From Comamonas sp. BIGb0152 (lineage in GTDB: Bacteria; Pseudomonadota; Gammaproteobacteria; Burkholderiales; Burkholderiaceae_C), in NCBI RefSeq assembly GCF_024809975.1, contig NZ_JANUDY010000011.1, positions 1 through 64,000 on the forward strand: DNA of 64,000 bases. Reading direction: 5' to 3'. How positions within the stretch are numbered: position 1 is the stretch's first letter; the number at the start of each line of letters is the position of its first letter. The notes under the pieces were generated by a model, which was given only the letters and a program-made list of their open reading frames with translations, searched no databases and was not told the DNA's origin. Both the position numbers and the translations under genes were made by a program. Of the stretch, positions 36,971 through 46,777 are shown piece after piece.

Positions 36971-37915
36971 TCAGTAGCGCTTGCGGCCCGCCTTGCGATG
37001 CTTGGCATGCTCAGCCTTCTTGGCTTGTTGCAAGGCCTCGGCCGCCTCGCCTGCTGCGCGCCACTGCTCAAACTCTGCAGGGGTCTCCACGGTGATGCGG
37101 CCCAGCATTTGGGTGCGAAAGTCGGTAATCAGCAGCTCGGCCGCCTTTTGCATGTTGATGCGCCCACCGCCCATCACCGCGCCGCGCTTTTTGCCAATCA
37201 AGGTCAGCAGCTCGTCATCGCCCAGCGCGGCCAGCTCGGCGTCATCCAGGCCCAGCTTGTAGCGCTCGTCCAATTGGCGGGGGTAGTGCTTTTGCAGGTA
37301 CAGCAGCAGCTCCAGCGCCACCAGCTCATCGTCATAGGCGTTGCGCCCGACCGAGCCGCAAACGGCCAGCTTGTAGCCTGACTCCGGCACGATGATTTTG
37401 GGCCAGAGCATGCCGGGCGTGTCCCAGAGGTAGAAGTCGTCGGCCAGCACAATGCGCTGCTCGTCCTTGGTCACCCCCGCCTCATCACCCGCCTTGGCCT
37501 GGCTCTTGCCGCTCATGCTGTTGATCAAGGTGGACTTGCCCACATTGGGCACGCCGCAGATCAATACCCGCATGGGCTTGGCCATGCCGCCGCGCCCAGG
37601 GGCCAATTGGCGGCAGGCCTCCACCAGGCGCTTGGCGGGCGCCGGCTCGCTCGCATCCAGCGGCAAGGCCTTGGTCTCGAACTGCGCCTCATACCATGCC
37701 ACCCACAGCGCCGTGCGGCTGGCGTCGGCCATGTCTTGCTTGTTGATGATCTTGAGGGTGGGCTTGTGGCCGGTCAGCTCCGTCAGCGCTGGATTGGCGC
37801 TTGAGCCGGGCATGCGCGCATCCAGCACCTCGATGACCACATCGATGTCTTTGATGCGCTCGGCAATCAGCTTGCGCGTCAGGTGCATATGCCCGGGGAA
37901 CCATTGGATACTCAT
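36971..37915 (-). CDS. rbgA: Ribosome biogenesis GTPase, RbgA/YlqF type
   Basis: A 314-residue circularly permuted GTPase: G4 (NKQD, residues 58-61) precedes G1 (GVPNVGKS, 121-128) and G3 (DTPG, 165-168). The N terminus MSIQWFPGHMHLTRK is the YlqF signature, and a basic tail (KAEHAKHRKAGRKRY) ends the protein. It acts in late 50S subunit assembly. The start at 37915 is fixed by that signature; the frame is open further. It is divergent from the next small membrane protein gene. Confidence 0.95.
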   Translation of the reverse strand: MSIQWFPGHMHLTRKLIAERIKDIDVVIEVLDARMPGSSANPALTELTGHKPTLKIINKQDMADASRTALWVAWYEAQFETKALPLDASEPAPAKRLVEACRQLAPGRGGMAKPMRVLICGVPNVGKSTLINSMSGKSQAKAGDEAGVTKDEQRIVLADDFYLWDTPGMLWPKIIVPESGYKLAVCGSVGRNAYDDELVALELLLYLQKHYPRQLDERYKLGLDDAELAALGDDELLTLIGKKRGAVMGGGRINMQKAAELLITDFRTQMLGRITVETPAEFEQWRAAGEAAEALQQAKKAEHAKHRKAGRKRY

Positions 37916-37985
37916 ACTCGTGCTTTCGGGGGGAATGGCAGATGGGCATTGCGCACACGCTTGCGCTGTGCCGGATAATGCTGCC

Positions 37986-38237
37986 ATGTCTTCTATATCT
38001 CAACGCCAGTGGGATGCGCAGCGCAAATCCGATCAGGACCTGCTCATCAAAGGCATCATCTTGGTCTTGATAGGGCTGGTGATTGTGGTCTCGCCCTATG
38101 TCGCTCAGGGCGATATTGTGCAGGGAGTTTTTGCCAAGGCGCCCGCAGTCGGTTGGTTTTCCCTGGTATTGGGCGCGGCTTTTGTGCTGCGCTTTGGCCT
38201 GCGCCGCAAGGCCGTGCCGCCTCGGCCTGCGCAGTGA
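37986..38237 (+). CDS. Small membrane protein of unknown function
   Basis: An 83-residue protein, MSSISQRQWDAQRKSDQDLL, with two hydrophobic segments (GIILVLIGLVIVVSPYV and AVGWFSLVLGAAFVLRFGL) and a basic C-terminal tail. I recognise no family. Its stop overlaps the GTG start of the next gene (GTGA), so they are coupled. Confidence 0.75.
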   Translation: MSSISQRQWDAQRKSDQDLLIKGIILVLIGLVIVVSPYVAQGDIVQGVFAKAPAVGWFSLVLGAAFVLRFGLRRKAVPPRPAQ

Positions 38238-38458
38238 ACCCTGCTGCTGCCCCTGCGCCACTGGGCAGTTTGCGTGAGGCGCGCCAGTGCTTTGCCGCAC
38301 TGCAGGCCAGCGCCAGCGCCCGGCAAATCGTTCTGCGCGAACCCCCAACCGCCCCCACCACCTGCTGTGGCCGGGGCTGCAATGGCTGCGTCTGGGAAGG
38401 TTTTTTTGCCGCGGCGATGTACTGGCAGGAATGCGCGCTGGAGGCGCTGAAGCCCTAA
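38234..38458 (+). CDS. Oxidoreductase-like domain protein (small Cys-rich)
   Basis: A 74-residue protein starting at GTG 38234, overlapping the preceding stop. The C-terminal half has CCGRGCNGCVWEGFF, the four-Cys motif of the oxidoreductase-like (Oxidored-like, OXLD1) domain, followed by YWQECALEAL. The role is unknown; the Cys cluster could bind a metal. The start is inferred from the overlap, since a longer frame upstream overlaps the previous gene. Confidence 0.8.
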   Translation: MNPAAAPAPLGSLREARQCFAALQASASARQIVLREPPTAPTTCCGRGCNGCVWEGFFAAAMYWQECALEALKP

Positions 38459-38483
38459 GCCTCTGCCTCCGCGCTGCACAAGC

Positions 38484-40859
38484 TCAAGTAGATTGCGCCT
38501 GGGCGGGCTCGGCTTGCACGGGCGGCAAGGTCTCCTCACGCGCCAGCAACTGGCGGATCTGCACGGCATCCTGCTGCAGCTGGCTGGCCAGAATGCGCGC
38601 GGTAGCCAGCCGCCGCATCAGCCAGGGAATGAGCTGGTCGCGGTCCTCGGGACCAGGCACGCGCTCGGGTGCGGGCATCTTGGCCGGGCGCTGGGCATCG
38701 CCTTCAGCGGCGGCTGGCAACGGGGGCGATTGCAGCAAACAGGCATCGATGCTGGCAGCGGTGTCTTTGAGCTGCTGCACGGCAAACGGCGACGGTGTTT
38801 GGCCCCGGCGCATCATCAGCATGATCTTGACCGAGGACATCTGGCCTAGCAGCTGGTAGCAATGGGCCTGGAACAGCTCCAGCGCCTGCAGAGGCGGCTG
38901 CACCGCGCGCGGCTCTTTCAGTGAGCGGTCAACGGCCTGGATCAGCGCGGACAGGCTGTCATAAGCCTCGCGCCGCGCCAGGCGCCAGGCCAGCTCGGGC
39001 GCATTGTCTACCGCCTGCAGCTGGTCCACCGCCAAGGAGGTACTGGCATGCGCAGCCTGGGCCTTCAGCACCCGCTGCACCAGCGCCGGCAGCTGCGAGC
39101 GCTCCCAGGACGGCAGCACATAGGCAAAGGCCCAGGCAATGCCGGTGCCGATCAAGGTGTCGACGACACGCTCGAACATATGGAAGGTGGTGCTGCCCCC
39201 AGCATGCAACATATGCGCCTGCACCAGACCCAGCACCGTGGCGCCCATCGCGGTAAACAGGTAGCGGCGCAGCGCAAAGCCGTGCGAGACGCCCTGGGCC
39301 AAGGTCAGGCACAGAATCAGGCCCAGTGGCGACAGGTGCGCCGACAAAATCGCCAAGGCCGCCACGCAGCCCAGCAAGGTGCCCAGCACCCGGATCGTGC
39401 GCCGCTCCAGGGTTTGCGCCAGGCTGCCGCGCAGCACCACCACGATCGTCAGCAGCACCCAGTAGGCATGGGCATTCCAGGGCAGCATCTGCACCACCAG
39501 GTAGCCCACCGCAATGGCCAGCGCCGCGCGGATGGCGTGGCGCAGCGGCGGCGCATCCCAGCTCATCAGGCCCTTGAACGGCGTCCAGGACCAGGCAGTG
39601 GGGCTGACAAACATTTGCCAGCTGGCCCGCACCACGGCCAGATCGGGCTCCACCTCGTCGCGCCCCAGGCCGACGAGGCGGCTTACCTCTGCATGGATGC
39701 GCACGATGCGCTCACTCAGCTCACGCGACAGCGCCTGGGGCGATACATCCGTGTCGTAGTGGTCGGGCAGCGTTTCTTCGAGCCGTTGCACCGGCAGCTT
39801 GCTGGCCATCTGCATGGGGCGCAGCAAGGCATCCAGGTTGCTCATCGGGCGGGGCTTGCGGCCCAGCAGCAGGCTATCGGCCAGGTGCACCAGCTCCATG
39901 GCCAAGGCGCGCAGCGTGGCCTGCTGAGCCAGCAGCATGGGCGCCTGCTCGGGTGCCTTGCGCAAATGCTCCAGGTCCAGCTCGCAGGCCAGCAGATGGT
40001 CGCGGATCTCCAGCATCTGCAGCAGCATGCCGGCCAGGCGCTGGCGGCGGGGGGTGCGCGGGCTCTCCAGCACAATGTCGCGGGCGGCTTGCAACTGGTC
40101 GGCAAAGGCCGCATGCCGGGCCATCAGCTGGCCCATGTGCTGCTGGGGCTGGCCCGAGCGCGAGAACTTGCCAAAATTGCGGTCGGCCAGGTTGTCACCA
40201 TAGGCTTCGCCATCCACCGTCTCGCCGTCCAGCCCCACATGGCGGGCCGCCTCTGGCAGCACCATGCGCGCCTGCTCCAGCATCAAGGCGGCAAGCGACA
40301 AGACGGTATCGGCAATAAACTGCACGCGGTAGCGAAAGTTCAGCAAGGTGTTGGCGATGACCGCATACACCAAGAACATGCCGGCACCAATGCTGAAAAA
40401 CAGGGTGGATTCGGCCGCCGCTGCCAGCAGCTGCCCTTCGGCCGGCTTGGGCACCGACATACCCAGCACCATGGCCAGCACCACGGCAATCGCAATCGGC
40501 GCGCCGCGCTTGCCCCAGGCCATCCACAAAAAGCCCAGAAAAGTGGACATCACGGCCACCACGCCCAGCAGCACCAGGTGCTGGTGCAGCAACTGCACCA
40601 GAAAGAACAGCGGCGCGCCCAGCACCGGCGCGGGCAGCATGCGCCAGAACTTGCCCCGGCGCGGCGCGGGATTATCCACAATGATGGTGACAATCACCCC
40701 GACCGACGCGGCCGCCGCATGCTGCGTGCCCCAGATCAGCTGCACCAGGGTGGTGACGAGAAAAAGGCCCAGCGCCACTTCCAGCCCATTGAGCACATAG
40801 TGGTTGAGCAGGCCACGCTTGAAGGTGCGCCAACTGCGGTCGGAAGAGAAATGCGCCAT
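38484..40859 (-). CDS. FUSC-family inner-membrane protein (YccS-like)
   Basis: A 791-residue protein with two blocks of about five to six transmembrane segments (residues about 25-200 and 435-590), each followed by a long helical cytoplasmic region. This is the YccS/YhfK layout of the fusaric-acid-resistance family, proposed aromatic acid or toxin efflux pumps. The second block contains VLRGSLAQTLERRTIRVLGT, characteristic of FUSC. No membrane-fusion partner gene is adjacent. It converges with the small Cys-rich gene. Confidence 0.88.
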   Translation of the reverse strand: MAHFSSDRSWRTFKRGLLNHYVLNGLEVALGLFLVTTLVQLIWGTQHAAAASVGVIVTIIVDNPAPRRGKFWRMLPAPVLGAPLFFLVQLLHQHLVLLGVVAVMSTFLGFLWMAWGKRGAPIAIAVVLAMVLGMSVPKPAEGQLLAAAAESTLFFSIGAGMFLVYAVIANTLLNFRYRVQFIADTVLSLAALMLEQARMVLPEAARHVGLDGETVDGEAYGDNLADRNFGKFSRSGQPQQHMGQLMARHAAFADQLQAARDIVLESPRTPRRQRLAGMLLQMLEIRDHLLACELDLEHLRKAPEQAPMLLAQQATLRALAMELVHLADSLLLGRKPRPMSNLDALLRPMQMASKLPVQRLEETLPDHYDTDVSPQALSRELSERIVRIHAEVSRLVGLGRDEVEPDLAVVRASWQMFVSPTAWSWTPFKGLMSWDAPPLRHAIRAALAIAVGYLVVQMLPWNAHAYWVLLTIVVVLRGSLAQTLERRTIRVLGTLLGCVAALAILSAHLSPLGLILCLTLAQGVSHGFALRRYLFTAMGATVLGLVQAHMLHAGGSTTFHMFERVVDTLIGTGIAWAFAYVLPSWERSQLPALVQRVLKAQAAHASTSLAVDQLQAVDNAPELAWRLARREAYDSLSALIQAVDRSLKEPRAVQPPLQALELFQAHCYQLLGQMSSVKIMLMMRRGQTPSPFAVQQLKDTAASIDACLLQSPPLPAAAEGDAQRPAKMPAPERVPGPEDRDQLIPWLMRRLATARILASQLQQDAVQIRQLLAREETLPPVQAEPAQAQST

Positions 40860-40995
40860 GGGACAACAATACGAGAATTCAACGCCGAGGAATGTCGGAC
40901 AAATGATAGCGACCCAGGTTAGCTATCAAAACAGAAGCACTGAGCGGCTTGCAATCTCTTGCATTCTCCCCCAGCGCACTGCAGTCTGTCAGCAA

Positions 40996-41020
40996 CAAAA
41001 AAGCCCGCAGTGGCGGGCTA
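40996..41020 (-). terminator. Terminator behind gshA
   Basis: On the minus strand AGCCCGC, four bases, GCGGGCT, followed by a run of six T, about 18 bases past the gshA stop. Confidence 0.8.
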
Positions 41021-41037
41021 TGGGGTCTGGGGCTCTC

Positions 41038-42570
41038 TTAAGAAACGACCAGGTGCTCGGGTGACATGTAGCACTGGCGCCATTCCTCGAACGGCACCGT
41101 GTCGGCTGCTTCCATGTCTTTTTGCGCCTGGATCGACTTGGCTGCCAGTTCCTGGTACTTGGCGGTCAGCGCGTCGTTCCAGGGCCGGGCCAAGGTCTGC
41201 GCGCGGGCCCATTGCGACTGGGCCGCACCAAAGGCCTTGAACGAGGTGCCGAACTGCTCGCTCACCACCGCCAGCACCTGTGCCGACGGCGTCTGCGCCG
41301 GGTTGGCCAACAGCGCTTGGGACTGCGCCAGCGCCTGGCTGTAGTCTTGCGTGCCATGGGCCTGGTCAAGGGCAGCGGCTATCGGTTGGCAGGCTTGCAG
41401 AATCTCCTGCGCCCATTCGGTCAGCCGCACTTCCTTGCCCTGGCGCTGCAAATTCAGGCCGGGCTCGCGGCCGCGCTCGGCCACCATGTGCTGGTTGTGC
41501 TTCATCTCGGCAATCTCGGCGGGCGAATCAGGCGGGCTGTCGCTCAGCAGGCAGTGCAGCAAAAACACATCCAGCAAACGCATGGTCGATGCCGAGATGC
41601 CCATGCTGTCAAAGGGATTGATATCCATCAAACGCACTTCGACGTACTCAACGCCGCGCTCGCGCAGCGCATGCAGCGGGCGCTCGCCGCGCTGCACGGT
41701 GCGCTTGGGGCGGATGGTGCCGTAGAACTCGTTCTCGATCTGCAGCAAGCTCGTGCCCAGCTGGTTGTACTCGCCGCCGGGGTTGAGGATGCCCACCTTT
41801 TCATAGGCGGGGTAAGGCTGGGTCAAGGCGCCGTAGAGCGAATCGGCATAGCCTTTGAGATCGTTGTAGCTGACGCTGATGGAAGCCTGCGCATCGCTTT
41901 GGTAGCCCAGGCGGCCCATGCGCAGCGAGGTGGCGTGGGGCAGGTGCAGGGCACCCTGGCCATCGCCCAGCGGCTGCAGCTGGTGCGGGCGGCCCTGCAC
42001 AAAACAGGGACACAGCACCGGCGACGCGCCAAACAGGTACAGCAGCAAAAAGGCCTGGCGGCGGAAATTGCGGATCAGCCCAAAGTAGGCCTCGCTGCTG
42101 ACGCCTGGCAGCGACCAGTTGTAGTGGATGCCCGAGATGGTCTGCATGCGCCGGCCATAGCGGTGGCCCAGGCCCATGCGGTAAATGCTTTTGGAGCGGC
42201 CGATGTGCGAGGTGCCAAAGCGCCCCAGCGGAATATTCTCGTCAGACGGCAGGGAGCAAGGCATGCTCGAAATCCACAGCCGCTCGTCGTTGGCCTGCAG
42301 CACCTGGTAGACATACTGGTGCACCTCGGCCAGCTCATCGAGGCAGGCCTGCACGCCCTGGTGCACGCCGGTGATGATCTCGATCTGCGACTCGCTGAAA
42401 TCGGTGGTGATGCTGCTGTGCGTCAGCGCCGAGCCCAAAGCAGCCGGGTGCGGCGTGAGGGCCAGCGCGCCCTCATCGGTCACGCGCAAGCCTTCTTTCT
42501 CAATGCCGCGCCCCATCTGAAGCAGGCGCTGCGCGCCAATCGCATCAATGCGTTGTTGGATATGGTTCAT
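41038..42570 (-). CDS. gshA: Glutamate-cysteine ligase, proteobacterial type
   Basis: A 510-residue ligase for the first step of glutathione synthesis, ATP-dependent joining of glutamate and cysteine. Motifs include GIEKEGLRV, FSESQIEIIT, GIHYNWSLP and ENEFYGTIRPKR, with VEVRLMDINPF near residue 310, all as in E. coli GshA (518 residues). gshB is not adjacent. The start ATG at 42570 matches the family (MNHIQQRIDAIG). Confidence 0.95.
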   Translation of the reverse strand: MNHIQQRIDAIGAQRLLQMGRGIEKEGLRVTDEGALALTPHPAALGSALTHSSITTDFSESQIEIITGVHQGVQACLDELAEVHQYVYQVLQANDERLWISSMPCSLPSDENIPLGRFGTSHIGRSKSIYRMGLGHRYGRRMQTISGIHYNWSLPGVSSEAYFGLIRNFRRQAFLLLYLFGASPVLCPCFVQGRPHQLQPLGDGQGALHLPHATSLRMGRLGYQSDAQASISVSYNDLKGYADSLYGALTQPYPAYEKVGILNPGGEYNQLGTSLLQIENEFYGTIRPKRTVQRGERPLHALRERGVEYVEVRLMDINPFDSMGISASTMRLLDVFLLHCLLSDSPPDSPAEIAEMKHNQHMVAERGREPGLNLQRQGKEVRLTEWAQEILQACQPIAAALDQAHGTQDYSQALAQSQALLANPAQTPSAQVLAVVSEQFGTSFKAFGAAQSQWARAQTLARPWNDALTAKYQELAAKSIQAQKDMEAADTVPFEEWRQCYMSPEHLVVS

Positions 42571-42746
42571 CTGCGTTGTTCTTGTCTAAGCCGGGCTGCA
42601 CGATAGCAGGTTGCCCGGCGACTGGCAGAGTATTGCACGCTCAGCCCGACCGGCTTTCGGGATTTAACCCAGGGCCCAAAGCAAGGCCTGGCCAGTCATA
42701 GTAAGAAGCTGTTGCAAACGCGGTTTCTGTTGCTTTATGTACCAGC

Positions 42747-43664
42747 TCAGTGCAGTTTCTGCTGCGCCTTGCGGATTTCCAGATCGCCCTGCACAAAGCC
42801 ATTGTCCGGCACGATATCGCCCCGGCGGTCGGTCAGCTCGGCCCACTGCTGGGACAGGTGCAGGTCCATCTCTTCCAGCGGCACGTTGTCGGCGCTCAGG
42901 TGTATGCCGCGCGTCATGGTGATGTGCGAGGCCTCAAAACTGCCGGCCCCTGCGCACAGGATGGTGCGGCTGGGCGCGCTCTCGTGCACCAGCGCCAGCA
43001 TGGCCGGGCTGACCAGCTCGGGCCGCAGCGCACGCAGCATCTCGGGCACCATCAGGCCATCGGTCATGCGCGTGGCCGCCGTGGGCGCCAGCGCATTCAC
43101 ATGGATGTTGTACTTGGCCCCTTCCAAGGCCAGGGTCTGCATCAAGCCCACCAAGGCCATCTTGGCAGCGGCATAGTTGCTTTGGCCAAAATTGCCAAAC
43201 AGGCCCGATGACGAGGTGGTCACCAGAATGCGGCCATAGTTAGCCGCCTGCATCCACGGCCACACCGCTTTGCAGCAGTGCACGCTGCCCATCAGATGCA
43301 CTTCCAGCACCGCGCGGAAATCGTCCAGCTCCATCTTGGCAAAGCTCTTGTCACGCAAGGTGCCGGCGTTGTTGACCAGCACATCCACCTGGCCCCAGTG
43401 CTCGATCACCTGGGCCACCATGGCTTGCACGGCCGGCCAGTCGGTTACCGAGGCATGGCTGGCCATGGCCGTGCCGCCCAGTGCCTCGATCTCGCGCACC
43501 ACCATCTCGGCCGCCGAGGAGTTGCCTTGGCCATCCACCGCGCCGCCCGGGTCGTTGACCAGCACCTTGGCCCCGCGCCGGGCCAGCGCCAATGCATGTT
43601 CACGCCCCAGCCCGCCGCCGGCCCCCGTCACAATCGCCACCTTGTCGCTGAAATCCAGACCCAT
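42747..43664 (-). CDS. SDR-family oxidoreductase, MFE-2 hydroxyacyl-CoA dehydrogenase-like
   Basis: A 305-residue short-chain dehydrogenase. TGAGGGLGREHALALARRGAKVLVNDPGG is split here as TGAGGGLG and VLVNDPGG, the cofactor signature of the HSD17B4/MFE-2 group. NNAGTLRD, the Ser in TSSSGLFG and YAAAKMALVG (catalytic Tyr and Lys) follow. The C-terminal extension after residue 240 is longer than in simple SDRs, also as in that group. It probably oxidises 3-hydroxyacyl-CoA or a related alcohol. Start 43664 (MGLDFSDKVAIVTG) is chosen; the frame extends to 43727. Confidence 0.88.
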   Translation of the reverse strand: MGLDFSDKVAIVTGAGGGLGREHALALARRGAKVLVNDPGGAVDGQGNSSAAEMVVREIEALGGTAMASHASVTDWPAVQAMVAQVIEHWGQVDVLVNNAGTLRDKSFAKMELDDFRAVLEVHLMGSVHCCKAVWPWMQAANYGRILVTTSSSGLFGNFGQSNYAAAKMALVGLMQTLALEGAKYNIHVNALAPTAATRMTDGLMVPEMLRALRPELVSPAMLALVHESAPSRTILCAGAGSFEASHITMTRGIHLSADNVPLEEMDLHLSQQWAELTDRRGDIVPDNGFVQGDLEIRKAQQKLH

Positions 43665-44043
43665 ACGTTCGCACCTTATGAAAAGCGGGCTGATAGCCCC
43701 TGATGCCTTCGAACTGTACGTGTTCACATTTGCTTTGCGCGGCGCTTGGGCGACAGACGCAGGCGGGACATGGCCGGCGCTGGCCTAGGGTTATCCCGAA
43801 AATGGCTGAACAACCATGTGGATAACTTACGCTCACCCGCTTTTTAACCCGCTAAGCCCATGTTTTTATTAGCCGCGTGTTACATTGCCCGCAATTTCAG
43901 CAAATCCGGTCCCATGCGGGTTGTCCAGCAGCAGTGCTTACCACAGCTTGCGGGGCCGCTATGCTTTTGATATTTACTGCGGAAGCCAGACGGCCATGAC
44001 GCCTTCGCCCGTCGGTTCATTGGCAGCTTACTTATTACATCCC
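43665..44043. other. Divergent spacer between the SDR and ferredoxin genes
   Basis: No gene is visible in these 379 bases. A consensus DnaA-box sequence (TGTGGATAA) lies at 43817-43825 but it is alone, so no origin is proposed. Promoters for both divergent genes should lie here; I cannot fix their positions. Confidence 0.5.
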
Positions 44044-44334
44044 ATGCCCATCACCCCCGAGCTCTACAACGCCCAGATCGACAACGAAGACATCCAGGTC
44101 GATGCCTGGGCAGACACGCCACTGCTGCAATCGCTGGAAGAAGGCGGCGTGGACTGGCCCAGCTCCTGCCGCAATGGCACCTGCCGCACCTGCGTGGGCC
44201 GGCTCAAATCGGGCAGCGTGCACTATGAGATCGAATGGCCCGGGCTCAGCCCCGAGGACAAAGAGGCCGGCTGCATCCTGCCTTGCGTGGCTTACCCGGA
44301 TGGCAATGTGGTGCTGATGCGCGGCGAGTATTGA
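44044..44334 (+). CDS. 2Fe-2S ferredoxin, plant type
   Basis: A 96-residue protein with the four cluster cysteines in the pattern SSCRNGTCRTCVG and, 30 residues later, ILPCVAYP. This is the [2Fe-2S] plant-type fold used for electron transfer to oxygenases or reductases. The start MPITPELYNAQID at 44044 gives the usual length. The partner enzyme is not evident; a long open frame upstream looks non-coding. Confidence 0.9.
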   Translation: MPITPELYNAQIDNEDIQVDAWADTPLLQSLEEGGVDWPSSCRNGTCRTCVGRLKSGSVHYEIEWPGLSPEDKEAGCILPCVAYPDGNVVLMRGEY

Positions 44335-44509
44335 GGCTGCGGAAGCGGGTAAACAGCACCCTCTAGGCGGCAATTGACCCGGCACGCCAGTCCCCAGAAC
44401 GGCCAAAGCGCCCCAGCCGGGGAGCAGCTGGTCTAAAATTGGGGTTTTTACTGTCTGAGGCGCCGCATCGCTGCGCCGTGACACGACACCCGTTCTTTAA
44501 AGGCATTCC

Positions 44510-45631
44510 ATGAGCAGCCCCCTGACTCCAGCACCGATCTCTGCGGTGGAGGACATTGTTGCCGAGATGCGCGCTGGCCGCATGGTCGTTCTGGTCGATG
44601 AAGCCGACCGCGAGAACGAAGGCGACCTGGTGCTGGCCTCCGACCATGTCACACCGGAAGCCATCAACTTCATGGCCAAGTGGGGCCGGGGCCTCATCTG
44701 CCTGACCCTGACCCGCGAGCGCTGCGAGCGCCTGCAACTGCGCCAGATGACCGCCAACAACGGCGCGCCGCTGTCCACCGCGTTCACCGTCTCCATCGAG
44801 GCCGCCGAGGGCGTGACCACCGGCATCTCCGCCGCAGACCGCGCCCGCACCGTGCAGGCCGCCGTCGCGCCTGATGCCCAGGCCCACGACCTGGTGCAAC
44901 CCGGCCATATCTTCCCCTTGCAAGCGGTCGATGGCGGCGTGCTGATGCGCGCCGGCCATACCGAAGCCGGTTGCGACCTGGCGCGCCTGGCTGGCTGCTC
45001 GCCCTCTTCCGTCATCTGCGAGGTGATGAAAGACGACGGCACCATGGCCCGCCTGCCCGATCTGCAGCTGTTCTGCGCTGAGCACGGCATCAAGATTGGC
45101 ACCATTGCCGACCTGATTGAATACCGCAGCCGCCACGAATCGCTGGTCGAGCGCATCAGCAGCCGCCCGCTGCAAACGGCGCATGGCGAATTTACCGCCC
45201 ACCTCTACCAGGACCACGCCAGCCACGCGGTGCACATGGCGCTGGTCAAAGGCAGCGTGCAGGCCGAGAGCGATGTGCCGGTGCGCGTGCATGAGCCACT
45301 GTCGGTGATGGACCTGCTGGAAACCGGCCGTGCCATGCACAGCTGGACCTTGGACGCCAGCCTGGCCTACCTGCAGCAGCAAGACTGCGGCGTGGCCGTG
45401 CTGCTCAACTGCAATGAAAGCGCCGCGCAACTGGTCAGCCAGTTCGATGGCAAGGCCCGCGCCGCACAAGCGCCCGAGCGCGGCCGCATGGACCTGCGCA
45501 CCTATGGCATTGGTGCCCAGATCCTGCGCGACTGCGGCGTGCAAAAAATGCGCCTGATGGGCGCGCCCCGCCGCCTGCCCAGCATGGCGGGCTACGGGCT
45601 CGAGATCACCGGATATATCAGCAAGGAATAA
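44510..45631 (+). CDS. ribB: 3,4-dihydroxy-2-butanone 4-phosphate synthase with degenerate RibA domain (RibBX type)
   Basis: A 373-residue protein. Residues 1-205 are DHBP synthase with metal and substrate motifs [19 protein letters not shown] and [11 protein letters not shown]. The C-terminal half aligns with GTP cyclohydrolase II ([10 protein letters not shown], then [22 protein letters not shown]) but lacks the zinc-binding ECLTGD...RCDCG region; in its place is [17 protein letters not shown]. It is therefore unlikely to hydrolyse GTP, and a separate ribA is expected elsewhere. It begins the ribB-ribH-nusB operon. I see no FMN riboswitch in the 175-base leader. Confidence 0.93.
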   Translation: MSSPLTPAPISAVEDIVAEMRAGRMVVLVDEADRENEGDLVLASDHVTPEAINFMAKWGRGLICLTLTRERCERLQLRQMTANNGAPLSTAFTVSIEAAEGVTTGISAADRARTVQAAVAPDAQAHDLVQPGHIFPLQAVDGGVLMRAGHTEAGCDLARLAGCSPSSVICEVMKDDGTMARLPDLQLFCAEHGIKIGTIADLIEYRSRHESLVERISSRPLQTAHGEFTAHLYQDHASHAVHMALVKGSVQAESDVPVRVHEPLSVMDLLETGRAMHSWTLDASLAYLQQQDCGVAVLLNCNESAAQLVSQFDGKARAAQAPERGRMDLRTYGIGAQILRDCGVQKMRLMGAPRRLPSMAGYGLEITGYISKE

Positions 45632-45636
45632 CAAGC

Positions 45637-46098
45637 ATGTTTGGAGCAGAAAAAGGCAACGCAGCAAACTTGGATGGCAGCGCGCTCGCCATCGGTATTG
45701 TGCAGGCCCGGTTCAATGCAAGCATCACCGACAGCCTGGCCCAGGCCTGCCTGCAAGAGCTGGCCGCCATGGGCGTGCAAGCCGAAAACATTCGCCATGT
45801 CCAGGTCCCCGGCGCTCTTGAAGTGCCGATTGCCCTGCAAGCCATGGCCGAATCCGAGGAATTTGACGCGCTGATCGCCCTGGGCTGCATCATCCGCGGC
45901 GAAACCTACCACTTTGAGCTGGTGGCCAACGAATCGGGCGCCGGCGTTACACGCATTGGCCTGGATTTCCAGATCCCGATCGCCAATGCCATCCTCACCA
46001 CTGAAGACGAAGCCCAGGCCATCGCTCGCCAAACCGACAAGGGGCGCGATGCCGCCATCGTCGCTGTCGAGATGGCCAATCTGCTGAAAACACTATGA
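45637..46098 (+). CDS. ribH: 6,7-dimethyl-8-ribityllumazine synthase
   Basis: A 153-residue lumazine synthase joining the RibB product with the pyrimidine precursor. Substrate residues are in [41 protein letters not shown] and the late His-less [11 protein letters not shown]. It starts 5 bases after ribB and its stop overlaps the nusB start (ATGA). Confidence 0.96.
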   Translation: MFGAEKGNAANLDGSALAIGIVQARFNASITDSLAQACLQELAAMGVQAENIRHVQVPGALEVPIALQAMAESEEFDALIALGCIIRGETYHFELVANESGAGVTRIGLDFQIPIANAILTTEDEAQAIARQTDKGRDAAIVAVEMANLLKTL

Positions 46099-46631
46099 AC
46101 GAAAACGACCAGAGCGAGTCCTCCTCCAGCCAGCGCCCGCCGCGCCAGACCCGCAAGGGACTGACCTCCACCGGCGCACGCAAAGCTGCCTCCAAGTCCA
46201 CCCGCAGCCGCTCGCGTGAGTTCGCGCTGCAGGCGCTCTACCAGTACATCCTGAGCGGCAACAGCGCCACCGAGATCGACCTGTTCACGCGCGAGCTGGC
46301 CGGCTTTCACAAGGCCGATGCCGCCCATTACGATGCGCTGCTGCATGGTTGCATCGAGAGCGCCGAACAGCTCAATGCCCAGATCACGCCCCATCTTGAC
46401 CGCAAGATGAACGAGCTCTCGCCCATCGAGCATGCCTGCATGTGGATTGGCGTCTATGAATTCCAGCACTGCCTGGATGTGCCATGGCGCGTGGTCATCA
46501 ACGAAAGCATCGAGCTGGCCAAGGAGTTTGGCGGCACCGATGGCTACAAGTATGTGAACGCCGTGCTCAACGCCCTGGCCCCCAGCTTGCGCGCTGCCGA
46601 AGTGAACGCTGACCGCAACAACGCGGCCTGA
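46095..46631 (+). CDS. nusB: Transcription antitermination factor NusB
   Basis: A 178-residue all-helical protein that with S10 (NusE) binds boxA in rRNA leaders. Core motifs are [35 protein letters not shown] and [27 protein letters not shown]. The first 40 residues are a Ser-, Arg- and Lys-rich extension that E. coli NusB (139 residues) lacks. The start overlaps the ribH stop. The ribH-nusB order is widespread. Confidence 0.96.
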   Translation: MNENDQSESSSSQRPPRQTRKGLTSTGARKAASKSTRSRSREFALQALYQYILSGNSATEIDLFTRELAGFHKADAAHYDALLHGCIESAEQLNAQITPHLDRKMNELSPIEHACMWIGVYEFQHCLDVPWRVVINESIELAKEFGGTDGYKYVNAVLNALAPSLRAAEVNADRNNAA

Positions 46632-46641
46632 TGCGGCCCAC

Positions 46642-46678
46642 ACCGATGCCCATGCCTGCGCGCTGGCATCGGTTTTTT
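46642..46678 (+). terminator. Terminator behind nusB
   Basis: ACCGATGCC and GGCATCGGT pair across a 14-base loop, followed by six T. It closes the ribB-ribH-nusB unit. Confidence 0.75.
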
Positions 46679-46777
46679 CTAAGGGCTTCGCAGCCGCCAG
46701 TTATACTTTTGATAGCACGCCGTGCTTGCCCATGTGCCACCAACGCCATGGGAGACCTCTGATCCGAGCTGAAGACC

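Noticed and set aside
39048..40922. Long plus-strand frame antisense to the FUSC gene
   Set aside because: Gln-, His- and Arg-rich translation typical of antisense GC-rich coding.
43817..43825. DnaA-box sequence TGTGGATAA
   Set aside because: A single box without an AT-rich unwinding region, other boxes or dnaA/dnaN nearby does not indicate an origin.
44335..44509. Possible FMN riboswitch before ribB
   Set aside because: The conserved RFN-element blocks (AGGG, GGTGAAATTCC-like) are absent.
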